From: CAIUVD01 sp044338255
GTDB lineage: Bacteria > Planctomycetota > UBA11346
DNA length: 55,386 nt
Direction of reading: 5' to 3'
NCBI GenBank assembly: GCA_044338255.1
Contig: JBIILZ010000009.1
Coordinates: 1 to 55,386 of the forward strand
Shown here: in pieces, positions 25,449 through 34,151 of the stretch
Numbering within the stretch: position 1 is the stretch's first letter
How the letters are laid out: each line of letters starts with the position of its first letter
The notes under the pieces: model-generated
Told to the model about the DNA's origin: nothing
Databases searched by the model: none
Seen by the model: only the letters and a program-made list of their open reading frames with translations
Made by a program: the position numbers and the translations under genes

Positions 25449-25493
25449 CTACGGGACGGCCCGTAGCGGTGCCACCCGTCGGGACGACCCGAC
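25449..25493 (+). promoter_or_regulatory. Candidate guanidine-II (mini-ykkC) riboswitch
   Basis: Two adjacent hairpins carry the defining ACGR tetraloops. P1 is CTACGGG-ACGG-CCCGTAG (25449-25466) and P2 is GTCGGG-ACGA-CCCGAC (25478-25493), joined by an 11-nt linker. Both loops are closed by G-C pairs, giving the GGG-ACGR-CCC core of the class. It ends 33 bases before the first gene of a UAAP/urea-carboxylase/allophanate-hydrolase operon, a known target of guanidine riboswitches. Guanidine would stabilise the kissing loops and expose the translation start. A GGAG at 25498-25501 is far (25 nt) from the ATG, so the exact ribosome site is unclear. Confidence 0.85.
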
Positions 25494-25526
25494 ACGCGGA
25501 GCCTGGTCACCACCGGGACGCGGGCC

Positions 25527-26231
25527 ATGCCTACCTTGATCTCTTCTGAAACCATCGCCGGTGGGCAGGCCTGGAGCCGCGTCCTCACGCGACATCAGGC
25601 GCTGACCGTTACCGACCCTAGCGGGGAGGCCTCGGTGGCCTTGTTCGCCTTTCGCGCCGCCGCCCCGGTCGAGCGCTATAACATGCCCGACACCTTGAAG
25701 GCGCAGCACACCGCCTTCCTCACCGCCGGTCGCATCCTGATGTCGGACATGGGTCACGTGCTGCTCTCGCTGACCGAGGACAGCTGCGGCTGGCATGACA
25801 CCATCAGCGGTCACGGCGATGCCGCCGATGCCCTGCGCGCGTTCGGCCCCAGCAGCTATCAACAGCAGCGCAATGCCATGGTCCGCAATACGCGCGACAA
25901 TGTGCTGATCGAGTTCGGCAAGCACGAGCTCGGCCTCCGCGATCTGCACGCCAACGTTAATCTTTTCACCAAGGTCATCGTCAGCGATGACGGCCAGTTG
26001 CAGTTCGTCCCCGGCCATGCCCCGGGGAGCAGCGTTACCCTGCGCGCCGAGGTCGCGACCCTGGTGGTCTTATCGAACACCCCGCACCCGCTCGATCCGT
26101 CGACGACCTATGCCCCGCCGGCGATCGAACTGCGCATCACCAGCGTCGCCCCGCCGGGGCCCGACGACCATTGTCGCACGTCACGGCCTGAGAATGTCCG
26201 CGCTTTCCTGCGCACCGAGGTGCTGCCATGA
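25527..26231 (+). CDS. DUF1989 protein UAAP1, carboxyguanidine deiminase subunit
   Basis: This 234-aa protein belongs to the urea-amidolyase-associated family 1 within DUF1989. ERYNMPDTLKAQHTAF, SDMGHVLLSLTEDSCGWHD and LHANVNLFTKV (each cited separately) are family landmarks, including metal-binding His/Cys candidates. UAAP1 and UAAP2 together form carboxyguanidine deiminase (CgdAB), which converts carboxyguanidine to allophanate during guanidine use. It is the first gene after the riboswitch and its TGA overlaps the next ATG. An older reading as an accessory of urea degradation is the alternative. Confidence 0.9.
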   Translation: MPTLISSETIAGGQAWSRVLTRHQALTVTDPSGEASVALFAFRAAAPVERYNMPDTLKAQHTAFLTAGRILMSDMGHVLLSLTEDSCGWHDTISGHGDAADALRAFGPSSYQQQRNAMVRNTRDNVLIEFGKHELGLRDLHANVNLFTKVIVSDDGQLQFVPGHAPGSSVTLRAEVATLVVLSNTPHPLDPSTTYAPPAIELRITSVAPPGPDDHCRTSRPENVRAFLRTEVLP

Positions 26232-26872
26232 GCACCGCTCTCTCTGGCCGTGATCCGGCCCATGCCCGTCTCGATGCCACGGTGCTCGCTGGCGACGGCT
26301 GGTCGCACGTCGTCCGCGCCGGCGAAGTCCTGCGCATCGTCGATCTCGAAGGCAACCAAGCCGTCGATACCATGTTCTACGATGCCCACGAGCCCGCTGA
26401 TCGCTACGACGCGACGCAGACCATTCGCCGCAACGGCCAGCTCTACCTGACCACCGGTGCGGTGCTGTGGGCGGCGCGCGGTACGCCGCTGATGACCATC
26501 ATCGACGACACCTGCGGTCGCCATGATACCGTCGGCGGTGCGTGCTCGTGCGAGAGCAACCAGGTGCGTTATGCGCTCGATCGGGCGGCGATGCATTCGT
26601 GTCGCGATACCTTCCTGCTCGAGCTCGCCCGCCATCAGCCGCACCTCACTAAGCGTGACATCGGCCACAACGTCAACTTCTTCATGAATGTGCCGGTGAC
26701 TTCTGATGGCGGCCTGCGTTTCGCCGACGGCGTCTCGGCTCCCGGGCGCCATGTCGAGCTGCGCGCTGAACGCGATGTGCTGGTGGTGGTCAGCAACTGT
26801 CCGCAGCTCAACAATCCCTGTAATGGATGGAATCCCACGCCGGTGCGCATGCTGGTGTGGAGCGCGCCATGA
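26228..26872 (+). CDS. DUF1989 protein UAAP2, carboxyguanidine deiminase subunit
   Basis: This 214-aa protein is the urea-amidolyase-associated family 2 partner. Typical segments are VRAGEVLRIVDLEGNQAVDT, cited for LRIVDLEGNQAVD, then IIDDTCGRHDTVGGACS, RDIGHNVNFFMNVPV and VVVSNCPQLNNPCNG. Cys and His residues in TCGRHD and SNCPQ are likely metal ligands. With UAAP1 it would form the deiminase acting on carboxyguanidine. It overlaps both neighbours by ATGA, so the stoichiometry is probably fixed by coupling. Confidence 0.9.
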   Translation: MSTALSGRDPAHARLDATVLAGDGWSHVVRAGEVLRIVDLEGNQAVDTMFYDAHEPADRYDATQTIRRNGQLYLTTGAVLWAARGTPLMTIIDDTCGRHDTVGGACSCESNQVRYALDRAAMHSCRDTFLLELARHQPHLTKRDIGHNVNFFMNVPVTSDGGLRFADGVSAPGRHVELRAERDVLVVVSNCPQLNNPCNGWNPTPVRMLVWSAP

Positions 26873-29514
26873 GCCTGCGGCTCGAACCGCGTCACGTCTG
26901 GAAGCAACGCGCCGCGGAACTCGGCGTGACCGTGGCCTTCGGCGGAGCCCTGCCGCCTGGGCGACGGCTGGTGGTCCGCCTCAGCGACGGGAAAGTGCGC
27001 GGCGACGCCGATGAATCAGCGCGTTGGCGCGGCCGGGTGTTGGTGCGCGAAACTCCTGCAGATCTCAGTGAAGCGGCACGGGCTGCGGTTCACGCTGTCG
27101 CCCAGCGCATGGCCCCGCCCAGCGGCGAGGTCGAACTCGAGATCGTCTGGGATGGCGAGCTCGCGACCCTCGTCGGCGCGCGTCTTTCCGAGAGCGCTTG
27201 GGAGATCTTCGCTGGCATTCAGCTCAGTGCCGTGATCACCGCCCAGCGCGCCTATCATGGACGCATGACCGAGGTCGTGGTCGGCCCCGGCGTGGCCTGC
27301 ATGGTCGTGCCCGGGCAAGAGGTCGTGCCCGGGCAAGAGGTCGCGCTCGCTGCCGGCGCCTGCCTGGCCACGGTCACCGCCCATGCTGGCACGCGCTCGG
27401 CGGCGCTGACGCAGTTGCGCGAGCGCCTCGCGACGCTGCGCCTGTCCGGGCCGCTCACCGATCTGGCGCGGTTACGCTCGGCGTTGCCGGTGATCGCTGC
27501 TGGTCTTGTCACGGCACGGGATCTCGAAGTCCTGCCCGGTGCGGCGCCGGCGGTGGAAGTCATCGCTCCCGGGCTGTTGACGACGGTCCAGGACTGGCCC
27601 GGTCGCTGTGGCTATTGGGATGTCGGGGTGCCGCCCTCAGGTCCGTTCGACGAACTCGCCTTCCGTCTCGCCAATCGCCTCGTCGGCAATCACACCGACG
27701 CCGCCGGTCTGGAGCTGACCCTCATTGGACCGACGCTGCGCTTCCTGCAGCCGACGATCATCTGTCTGAGCGGTTGCCAGCGGGCGGCGACGCTCGACGG
27801 GCAGGTCCTGCCGTTGTGGCGGCCGGTGGCGGTGGCCGCCGGCAGCGTGCTGGTGTGCGGAGCCCCCACCGGTACCGGCGTGCGAGGGTACCTGGCGCTG
27901 CGCCATGGCATCGATGTGCCGACCTACCTCGGCAGTCGCGCGACCTTCGATCTCGGCGGCTTCGGCGGTCACGCCGGGCGCGGCCTGGCGGCGGGCGACT
28001 GCCTGCCGCTGACGCAGGCGAGTCCGGCGGATGAGCTGGCGGCGTGTCCGCTGCCGGCGGGTCTGCCCGTGGTGGCGCGGCCGGTCTATCAGCGCGCGTG
28101 GTCGATCTCGGTACTCGAAGGTCCGCACGCGGCACCGGAGTTCTTCACTGCTGACGACATGGCCATGCTCTATGCCCAGTCCTGGGCGGTGCATCACAAC
28201 TCCAACCGTACCGGCGTGCGCCTGGTCGGCCCCAAGCCGCAATGGGCCCGCCGCGATGGTGGCGAGGCCGGCCTGCATCCCTCGAACATCCACGACAACG
28301 CCTACGCCATCGGGGCCATCGATTTCACCGGCGATATGCCGATCCTCCTCGGGCCTGACGGACCGAGCCTCGGCGGCTTCGTCTGCCCGGCGGTGGTGGT
28401 CAGCGGCGAACGCTGGAAGCTCGGCCAATTGCGCCCCGGCGACACCGTACAGTTCGTACGCGTGACGCCGGCCCAGGCGCAGGCCCTGGCCAGCGAGCAG
28501 GAGCGTTTGGTGCGCGAGTTGACGCCGCCGCGGATCAGCAAGTCGGCGCACTTGGCGCCAATGGATGGCCTGGCACCAATGGAGGACAGCGGCGAGGCGA
28601 TCATCTGCCAACGCCCGGGGATGTGCCTGCGCCGCGCCGGTGATTGCTATCTGCTGGTCGAATACGGCGAGGCCGAACTCGACCTCGGGCTGCGCCTGCG
28701 CGTCCACCAATTGTGGCAGGCGGTACGCGCGCAGGCGTGGCCCGAGCTCATCGATCTCACTCCCGGCATCCGCTCGCTGCAGTTCCATTTCGATCCGCTG
28801 CGCCTGAGCCAGACCGAGCTGGTACAGCGCATCTGCGCGCTCGCCGACGGCCTGCCGCCGATCACCGCCGTGGAAGTGCCGATGCGTACCGTGCACCTGC
28901 CGTTGTCGTGGGATGACCCGGCGACGCGCAAGGCCATCGAGATCTACATGCGCACGGTCAATGCCACGGCCCCGTGGTGTCCGTCGAATCTCGAATTCAT
29001 CCGTCGCATCAACGGACTTGAGTCATTGGCCGAGGTCCAACGCATCGTCTTCGATGCCGAGTACCTGGTGCTGGGATTGGGCGATGTCTATCTCGGCGCG
29101 CCGGTGGCGACGCCGCTCGATCCCCGGCATCGGCTGGTGACCACCAAGTACAACCCGGCGCGCACCTGGACGCCGCAGAACGCGGTGGGCATCGGCGGTG
29201 CGTACATGTGCATCTACGGCATGGAGGGGCCCGGTGGTTACCAGTTCGTCGGCCGCACCGTGCCGGTGTGGGACACCTGGGGTAGCGAGCCCTGCCTGCT
29301 GCGGTTCTTCGATCGCATCCGTTTCTTCCCCGTCAGCCATGATGAGCTCCTGCACCTACGCAGCGCGCCCTATCATCCGCGCACCGAGGACGGGGTCTTC
29401 AAGTGGTCCGAGTATCAGGATTTCCTGCAGGCCGAGGCCGCCCCGATCGCGGCTTTCCGGGCCACGCAACGCGCGGCCTTCGCCGCTGAACGCCAGCGCT
29501 GGAGTGCACCATGA
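26869..29514 (+). CDS. Urea/guanidine carboxylase-like protein lacking functional biotin carboxylase and biotinyl domains
   Basis: The protein is 881 aa, whereas urea and guanidine carboxylases have about 1,200. Residues ~240-560 are the KipA-like carboxyltransferase half (VIAPGLLTTVQDWPGR, then GFGGHAGRGL and GLHPSNIHDNAYAIGA). Residues ~590-850 are the KipI-like half (DLTPGIRSLQFHFDP, LPLSWDDPATR, NAVGIGGAYMCIYG). Only scraps of the biotin carboxylase remain: RVLVRETPADLSE near residue 70 and the C-terminal lobe around AALTQLRERLATLRLSGPLTD. The glycine-rich ATP loop and ExNxRxQVEH motif are absent. The protein stops at ERQRWSAP, where the biotinyl domain would follow, so there is no MKM biotin site. 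ATGA overlaps on both sides leave no room for separate subunits. An 18-bp duplication encodes VVPGQE twice. Confidence 0.87.
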   Translation: MSLRLEPRHVWKQRAAELGVTVAFGGALPPGRRLVVRLSDGKVRGDADESARWRGRVLVRETPADLSEAARAAVHAVAQRMAPPSGEVELEIVWDGELATLVGARLSESAWEIFAGIQLSAVITAQRAYHGRMTEVVVGPGVACMVVPGQEVVPGQEVALAAGACLATVTAHAGTRSAALTQLRERLATLRLSGPLTDLARLRSALPVIAAGLVTARDLEVLPGAAPAVEVIAPGLLTTVQDWPGRCGYWDVGVPPSGPFDELAFRLANRLVGNHTDAAGLELTLIGPTLRFLQPTIICLSGCQRAATLDGQVLPLWRPVAVAAGSVLVCGAPTGTGVRGYLALRHGIDVPTYLGSRATFDLGGFGGHAGRGLAAGDCLPLTQASPADELAACPLPAGLPVVARPVYQRAWSISVLEGPHAAPEFFTADDMAMLYAQSWAVHHNSNRTGVRLVGPKPQWARRDGGEAGLHPSNIHDNAYAIGAIDFTGDMPILLGPDGPSLGGFVCPAVVVSGERWKLGQLRPGDTVQFVRVTPAQAQALASEQERLVRELTPPRISKSAHLAPMDGLAPMEDSGEAIICQRPGMCLRRAGDCYLLVEYGEAELDLGLRLRVHQLWQAVRAQAWPELIDLTPGIRSLQFHFDPLRLSQTELVQRICALADGLPPITAVEVPMRTVHLPLSWDDPATRKAIEIYMRTVNATAPWCPSNLEFIRRINGLESLAEVQRIVFDAEYLVLGLGDVYLGAPVATPLDPRHRLVTTKYNPARTWTPQNAVGIGGAYMCIYGMEGPGGYQFVGRTVPVWDTWGSEPCLLRFFDRIRFFPVSHDELLHLRSAPYHPRTEDGVFKWSEYQDFLQAEAAPIAAFRATQRAAFAAERQRWSAP

Positions 29515-31238
29515 ATGTCATCGAACGCATCCGCGCCTACGCCGATCCGGCCTTGTGCCTGCATCTGCCGGCGCAGGTCGCCGAAGGCCAGCCCTTCGTG
29601 GTCAAGGACAACATCGACGTCGCCGGCATGCCCACCACCGCCGGCTGCCCGTCGTTCGCCTATCAGCCCGCGGCCGATGCCGAGGTCGTGGCCCGGTTGC
29701 GCGTCGCCGGCTGCGTGCCGGTGGCGAAGGTCAACCTCGACCAGTTCGCCACCGGCCTGGTCGGCACGCGTTCACCGTCGGGGACGCCGCGTAATCCCTT
29801 CGACGCCACGCGCATCCCCGGGGGCTCGAGCTCGGGCAGCGCCTGTGCGGTGGCCGCCGGCCTGGTGCCGTTCGCGCTCGGCACCGATACCGCTGGCTCG
29901 GGCCGGGTGCCGGCAGCCTTCCAGAACCTCGTCGGGCTCAAGCCTACCAAGGGCTGGCTGAGCACGCGCGGGGTGGTCCCGGCAGTGCGCTCGCTTGATT
30001 GCGTGAGCGTTTTCGCACTCACCGTCAACGAGGCCTGGCGCGTCGCCAACCTCGCCGGCGGCTTCGATCCCGGCGATCCGTTTTCCCGGTCGCGCCCAGA
30101 GATCACGCTGCCCAGCGGCCCACTGCGGGTGGGCATGCCGGCGGCCGCGCAGCTCGACGGCATCGTCGACCCGGCTCTGTTGGCGCGGTACCACGCTGCC
30201 GCCGCGCATGTTCAGGCCCTCGGGCACGAACTGCTGACCATCGACTACGCGCCGTTCCTGGCCGCTGCGCAGCTGCTCTACGGCGGCGCGTGGGTCGCCG
30301 AGCGCACGGCGGCAGTCGGTGATTTCCTCGACCGTCAGCCGGTCGGCGCCGATCCCATCGTCGCCGGCATCATCCGCGCCGGACGCGCCCACGACGCCGT
30401 GGCGGCGTGGCGCGGGACCTACGCCTTGGCCGAGCTGCGCCGTACCGCCGATCAGCAGTGGCGGCACATGGACGTGCTGCTGTTGCCGACGGTGTACGCC
30501 TATCCGACCCTCGCCGAGGTCGCGGCCGACCCCATCGGCGTCAACAGCCGTCTTGGGCGCTTCACCAATTTCGCCAATCTCCTGGATACCTGCGCGCTCG
30601 CTGTGCCGGCGGGTTTCGCTGAAGGTCTACCGGCGGGCGTGACCTTGTTCGCACCGGCGTGGCACGATGGCGTGCTTGCACGGCTCGGGGCGGCGCTGCA
30701 CCAGCGGCAGTTTGAGCTCGACGGCCTGACCCTCGGCGCGCTGGGCACACGGCCGGAGAAGGTGTCACCGCTGAGCGTCGACGACGAAGGCATCACCGTC
30801 GCGGTGTTCGGGGCGCATCTGCAGGGCCAGCCCTTGAACGGCCAGTTGCGCGCCTGGGGCGCGACCCTGGTCGGGCCGTGCGTGACCACGCCGGTCTATC
30901 GCATGCACCTGCTGTCGGGGGCGCTGCCGCGACCCGGGCTGGTGCACGTCAGTGATCAGGGGGTGGCGATCGCCGGTGAATTGTGGCGTTTACCGCCGGC
31001 GGGTTTCGGTCGTCTGGTGGCCTCGATCAGCGCGCCACTGGCGATCGGCACCGTCACATGCGCCGGGATCGGCGCCGTCAAAGGCTTCGTTTGTGAAGCT
31101 GCTGGTGCCGTGGGGACGCGCGATATCAGCGCTTATGGCGACTGGCGTGGCTTTCTCTCACGAGAGCTTGCGGGTGAGCTCTCACGAGAACTCTCACGAG
31201 ATCTTTCAGGTGAGCGCGTGCGCGCCGACGATTCCTGA
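29511..31238 (+). CDS. atzF: Allophanate hydrolase
   Basis: This 575-aa amidase-signature enzyme hydrolyses allophanate to ammonia and CO2. The catalytic triad candidates are Lys32 (VVKDNID), a Ser in GGSSSGS (104-110) and Ser130 in GTDTAGSGR. The C-terminal domain (about 420-550: ITVAVFGAHLQGQPLNGQLR, cited as GAHLQGQPLNGQL, and GELWRLP) is the allophanate-hydrolase-specific domain. It completes the route guanidine, carboxyguanidine, allophanate, ammonia. The last ~25 residues are LSRE/LSRD-type tetrapeptides encoded by a 12-bp repeat; this tail is not part of the family and overlaps the convergent gene by 106 bp. Confidence 0.93.
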   Translation: MNVIERIRAYADPALCLHLPAQVAEGQPFVVKDNIDVAGMPTTAGCPSFAYQPAADAEVVARLRVAGCVPVAKVNLDQFATGLVGTRSPSGTPRNPFDATRIPGGSSSGSACAVAAGLVPFALGTDTAGSGRVPAAFQNLVGLKPTKGWLSTRGVVPAVRSLDCVSVFALTVNEAWRVANLAGGFDPGDPFSRSRPEITLPSGPLRVGMPAAAQLDGIVDPALLARYHAAAAHVQALGHELLTIDYAPFLAAAQLLYGGAWVAERTAAVGDFLDRQPVGADPIVAGIIRAGRAHDAVAAWRGTYALAELRRTADQQWRHMDVLLLPTVYAYPTLAEVAADPIGVNSRLGRFTNFANLLDTCALAVPAGFAEGLPAGVTLFAPAWHDGVLARLGAALHQRQFELDGLTLGALGTRPEKVSPLSVDDEGITVAVFGAHLQGQPLNGQLRAWGATLVGPCVTTPVYRMHLLSGALPRPGLVHVSDQGVAIAGELWRLPPAGFGRLVASISAPLAIGTVTCAGIGAVKGFVCEAAGAVGTRDISAYGDWRGFLSRELAGELSRELSRDLSGERVRADDS

Positions 31239-32302
31239 CGCGGAGCGCGGGCCGGGCCGCGATCGGGAGCGCGGGCCTGCGACGGATCATCGAGGGCCGG
31301 GGCCTGCGGGCGTTGCCAGGCGGCGACCGCCGGCACTTTCAGCTGCTCGATGAATTCGCCGAAGGCCGCCGGTATGGGGGCTTTGACGGATATCCGCTTG
31401 CCGGTGCTGGGATGATCGAAGCTGAGCTCTTCGGCGTGCAGCATCAGGCGCGGTGAACGCGGCCCGAAGCTCTGGTTCTTGCGTGGCTTGAAAGCGTAGA
31501 CGTTATCGCCGTAGACCGGGCAGGCGATGTCGGCGAGGGTCACGCGGATCTGATGCGTGCGGCCGGTCTCCAAGACCACTTCCAGCTCGGCGCCCTGGGC
31601 ATAGCGGTTGAGGACCGTGAAGTGGGTGATCGAGTCCTTGCCCTCTTCGTCGTCCTCGACGACCGTGCGCCGGCCGTCTTCGCCGCGACCGAGCTTGCTG
31701 TTGAGGGTGTCGCGATCATTGCGCGGCTGGCCCATGACCAGCGCCCGATAGGTGCGTCCGGCGGTATGCGTGGCGAACTGCCCATGGAGCATGCGCTGGG
31801 CATCGCGGGTGAGGGCGAAGATGATGCAGCCCGAGGTGTCCTTATCGAGGCGATGGACGACGCCCAGGTAATCGATCTCGGCCTGGCGCTTGCGCAGGGC
31901 GCGGCGGATCAGCTCGGGGAGATGACCGCGTTCGGGGGCTTCGCCGGTGCCTTTCGACTGGCCGGGGGCAGAGACGATGCCGGCGGTCTTGTCGACCACC
32001 AGAACCTGCGTGTCCTGGTAGAGGATGGTGAACGGCTGGCCCACCGGCGCGGTCTCGCGCCCCAAGCGGGTGTGCAGGGCGCGCTTGATGCCGTGGCGCA
32101 GATCGAGTTCGGCCTGATGGCTGGCACCGAGCTCGGTCTTGGCCTCGCGGATGATGCGGCCATCGAGCTTGACCAGGCCGCCCATGATCGCCTCGCGGGC
32201 CTTGACGCGGCTCAGGCCGGGGACGGCGGCGCTCAGGGCGGCGAACAGATGTTCACCGGGAGCGGTCAGCGGGAAGGTATGCAGAGAGTAGAGATCGGTC
32301 AT
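31133..32302 (-). CDS. RluA/RluD-family rRNA pseudouridine synthase
   Basis: The 389-aa protein starts with an S4-like RNA-binding segment (LSRVKAREAIMGGLVKLDG) and has the synthase motif VVHRLDKDTSG with the catalytic Asp. LETGRTHQIRVTLADIACPVYGD, cited for GRTHQIRVTL, is also conserved. It should isomerise uridines in 23S rRNA; the exact position cannot be assigned. The final ~65 residues are Arg/Ser/Glu-rich, ending in SRESSRESSPASSRE-type units read antisense from the same 12-bp repeat as the allophanate hydrolase tail. A terminator-like element is not visible at its 3' end because the convergent genes overlap. Confidence 0.9.
   Translation of the reverse strand: MTDLYSLHTFPLTAPGEHLFAALSAAVPGLSRVKAREAIMGGLVKLDGRIIREAKTELGASHQAELDLRHGIKRALHTRLGRETAPVGQPFTILYQDTQVLVVDKTAGIVSAPGQSKGTGEAPERGHLPELIRRALRKRQAEIDYLGVVHRLDKDTSGCIIFALTRDAQRMLHGQFATHTAGRTYRALVMGQPRNDRDTLNSKLGRGEDGRRTVVEDDEEGKDSITHFTVLNRYAQGAELEVVLETGRTHQIRVTLADIACPVYGDNVYAFKPRKNQSFGPRSPRLMLHAEELSFDHPSTGKRISVKAPIPAAFGEFIEQLKVPAVAAWQRPQAPALDDPSQARAPDRGPARAPRQESSARTRSPERSRESSRESSPASSRERKPRQSP
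31155..31214. repeat. 12-bp repeat shared by two convergent gene tails
   Basis: Five 12-bp units (CTCTCACGAGAG and variants). The period is a multiple of three, so it stays open on both strands: LSRE/LAGE units in allophanate hydrolase and SRES units in the pseudouridine synthase. The unit itself is palindromic (CTCTCACGAGAG is nearly self-complementary). Confidence 0.9.
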
Positions 32303-32330
32303 GGGCGCTGCGAGGTTGTCGTGCAGCGCA

Positions 32331-32368
32331 GCAAAAAAGCGAGGGCGCCGGCCAGCCGGCGCCCTCGC
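32331..32368 (-). terminator. Intrinsic terminator of pilM
   Basis: On the minus strand a perfect 14-bp stem (GCGAGGGCGCCGGC and its complement, effective loop of two to four bases) is followed by TTTTTT. It lies 30 bp downstream of the pilM stop and just before the pseudouridine synthase start. Confidence 0.9.
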
Positions 32369-32397
32369 GGGGCGGGTTCAGCAGTACGGGCGAAGGC

Positions 32398-33999
32398 TCA
32401 ACGGCCGGGTAGTTCAGGCAGATCCGGCAGATCGACCTGACCGGGCTTTTTTACTGCCCCGGTAATCGGCTCGTCGAGCGAGGCGGCACGGACGTGCGAG
32501 CCGCTGCCGCTGCCGCGCTTGATGGCGGCGGTCTGCTTGTCGATGCGATCGCTGGGGATGTCGTCGTCCTCGTCGTCGTCGAGGACCACTAACAGACCGC
32601 TGCGGTTCTGTTCGGAATTATAGATCCCCGACGGGCGCAGCGGCAGGGGGTCGAGGTCGTCGTCGGGCAGGTTGATCGCCACCGGAGCGGCAATCGCCGG
32701 CGGTGCCTGGACGTAGGGTTCGGGCTCGGGCTCTGCCTGGTACGGGGGCGCCTCCTCCGCGTAGACCCCTTCTGGGGCCATGGTCTCGCCGGTGCGTGCG
32801 GCCAGATTGTAGTCCGCTGGCTGGCCGTCGTAGGCCTGACCACCGTCTGCCTGACCACCGTCTGCCTGACCACCGTCGGCCTCGCCGCCGTGGGCGGGCA
32901 TCGACATGTTGCCGAGTTCGACGGCGCGGCTGCGCGGCTGCCAGCTATGGCTCTGCTGACCGCCCAGGCTGCGTTGCTGGTGTTCGAGGATGTGCGCGGC
33001 CAAGCCCAGGGCGACGGTCAGCCCGGGGCTGTTGGCATCGAGACCGTGGATGTCGTAGCGGCTGGGCACGAGATCGAGTCCGGCGAGCGGATCGAAGACG
33101 AATACCGGGCGCGAAAGGATATTGCCGAGGATGTTGCCGACATTCGGGAGCTGACTGGTGCCACCGGACAAGACCACGTTCGAGACTTCGGTATCGAACT
33201 GGCCTTCGACGTAATCGAACGACAGGCGGATCTCGTTGGCGAGATCTTCGAAGGCGGGCATGGCCGCGTCGACGATCGATTCCAGGGCTTCCCCGGGAGC
33301 GAGCTTCATGGCATCGACTTCATCAGGCTGATAATTCAACGTGCGCGCGATGGCGTCGCTGATCTCATTGCCGGCGAGATAGATCTCGCGGGTGAAAAGC
33401 AGGCGATCGGCGAGCATGATGGCGATGTTGGTCTTGGTCGCACCGATATCGATGATCGCCGTGGCCTTGCGTTCGCTCTCGGGCGGCATCGGCGGGCCCA
33501 GCAGTTCATAGGCATTGGCGAGCGCGAAGACGTCGACGTCAATGACCTCGGGCATCAGCCCGGCAGCGCGCAGGCTCGACAGATGCTCCTGCACGAAGCC
33601 TTTGCGCACCGCCACCAGCATCACCTGCTGAAGGTCTTCGTTCGAGCCGGGCTTGGCAGGCATCGGCTGACAATCGATGATCACCTCTTCGGTACCGAAG
33701 GGGATGTACTTGTCGGCTTCGTAGGTGATGTGTTGTTTTAGCTCGGCATCCTGGAGCTTGGGCGTGTCCACCTGACGCACGATCACCGAGCGTCCGGAGA
33801 CGGCCGTCACCACGCGTTTGGATTTCAATCCCAACTGGCCGATGACGCGTTTGATGACCTCGCTGAGGTCCTGGTTGTCGATGCGCGCTTGGGCGTAGCC
33901 CTGCAATGTGATGCGATCGCGATTCGATTGGAGGGCCACCGCCTTGACGGCATAAGAGCCAACGTCGAGTCCGATCACAGCCTTGGTGCTTCCGAACAT
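32398..33999 (-). CDS. pilM: PilM-like type IV pilus assembly ATPase-fold protein
   Basis: Residues 1-340 have the actin-like fold of PilM: AVIGLDVGSYAVKAVAL, cited for GLDVGSYAVKAV, the IDIGATKTNIAI phosphate-binding loop, and VVLSGGTSQLPNVG. PilM is a cytoplasmic ring protein that binds the PilN tail in the pilus alignment complex. I chose ATG 33999, which has a GGAGG site seven bases upstream. The C-terminal ~180 residues are an unusual disordered extension with GGQAD repeats from a 15-bp unit and an acidic run (LDDDEDDD). No pilN, pilO, pilP or pilQ is adjacent, so the rest of the machinery is elsewhere or this copy serves another secretion system. Confidence 0.87.
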   Translation of the reverse strand: MFGSTKAVIGLDVGSYAVKAVALQSNRDRITLQGYAQARIDNQDLSEVIKRVIGQLGLKSKRVVTAVSGRSVIVRQVDTPKLQDAELKQHITYEADKYIPFGTEEVIIDCQPMPAKPGSNEDLQQVMLVAVRKGFVQEHLSSLRAAGLMPEVIDVDVFALANAYELLGPPMPPESERKATAIIDIGATKTNIAIMLADRLLFTREIYLAGNEISDAIARTLNYQPDEVDAMKLAPGEALESIVDAAMPAFEDLANEIRLSFDYVEGQFDTEVSNVVLSGGTSQLPNVGNILGNILSRPVFVFDPLAGLDLVPSRYDIHGLDANSPGLTVALGLAAHILEHQQRSLGGQQSHSWQPRSRAVELGNMSMPAHGGEADGGQADGGQADGGQAYDGQPADYNLAARTGETMAPEGVYAEEAPPYQAEPEPEPYVQAPPAIAAPVAINLPDDDLDPLPLRPSGIYNSEQNRSGLLVVLDDDEDDDIPSDRIDKQTAAIKRGSGSGSHVRAASLDEPITGAVKKPGQVDLPDLPELPGR

Positions 34000-34151
34000 G
34001 CACAACCTCCCGGCAATCAGCCGACTCCATGCTACAGCCCAGGTAGCCGTGGCAACCCGGTCACCGGGCGGGGCTGGTGAAACAGGCTCAATGGCTGGTC
34101 AAGGATCTGACGGACGCGCCATTATCGACTGTTTTTACGATGAATATCGGC

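Noticed and set aside
25261..25526. Guanidine-I (ykkC) riboswitch
   Set aside because: The long conserved ykkC core is not visible; the twin ACGR-loop hairpins fit guanidine-II instead.
26869..27600. Frameshift hiding an intact biotin carboxylase in another frame
   Set aside because: The preceding gene ends at the ATGA overlap and no other frame shows the glycine-rich ATP-grasp loop or ExNxR motif, so the missing part is absent rather than shifted.
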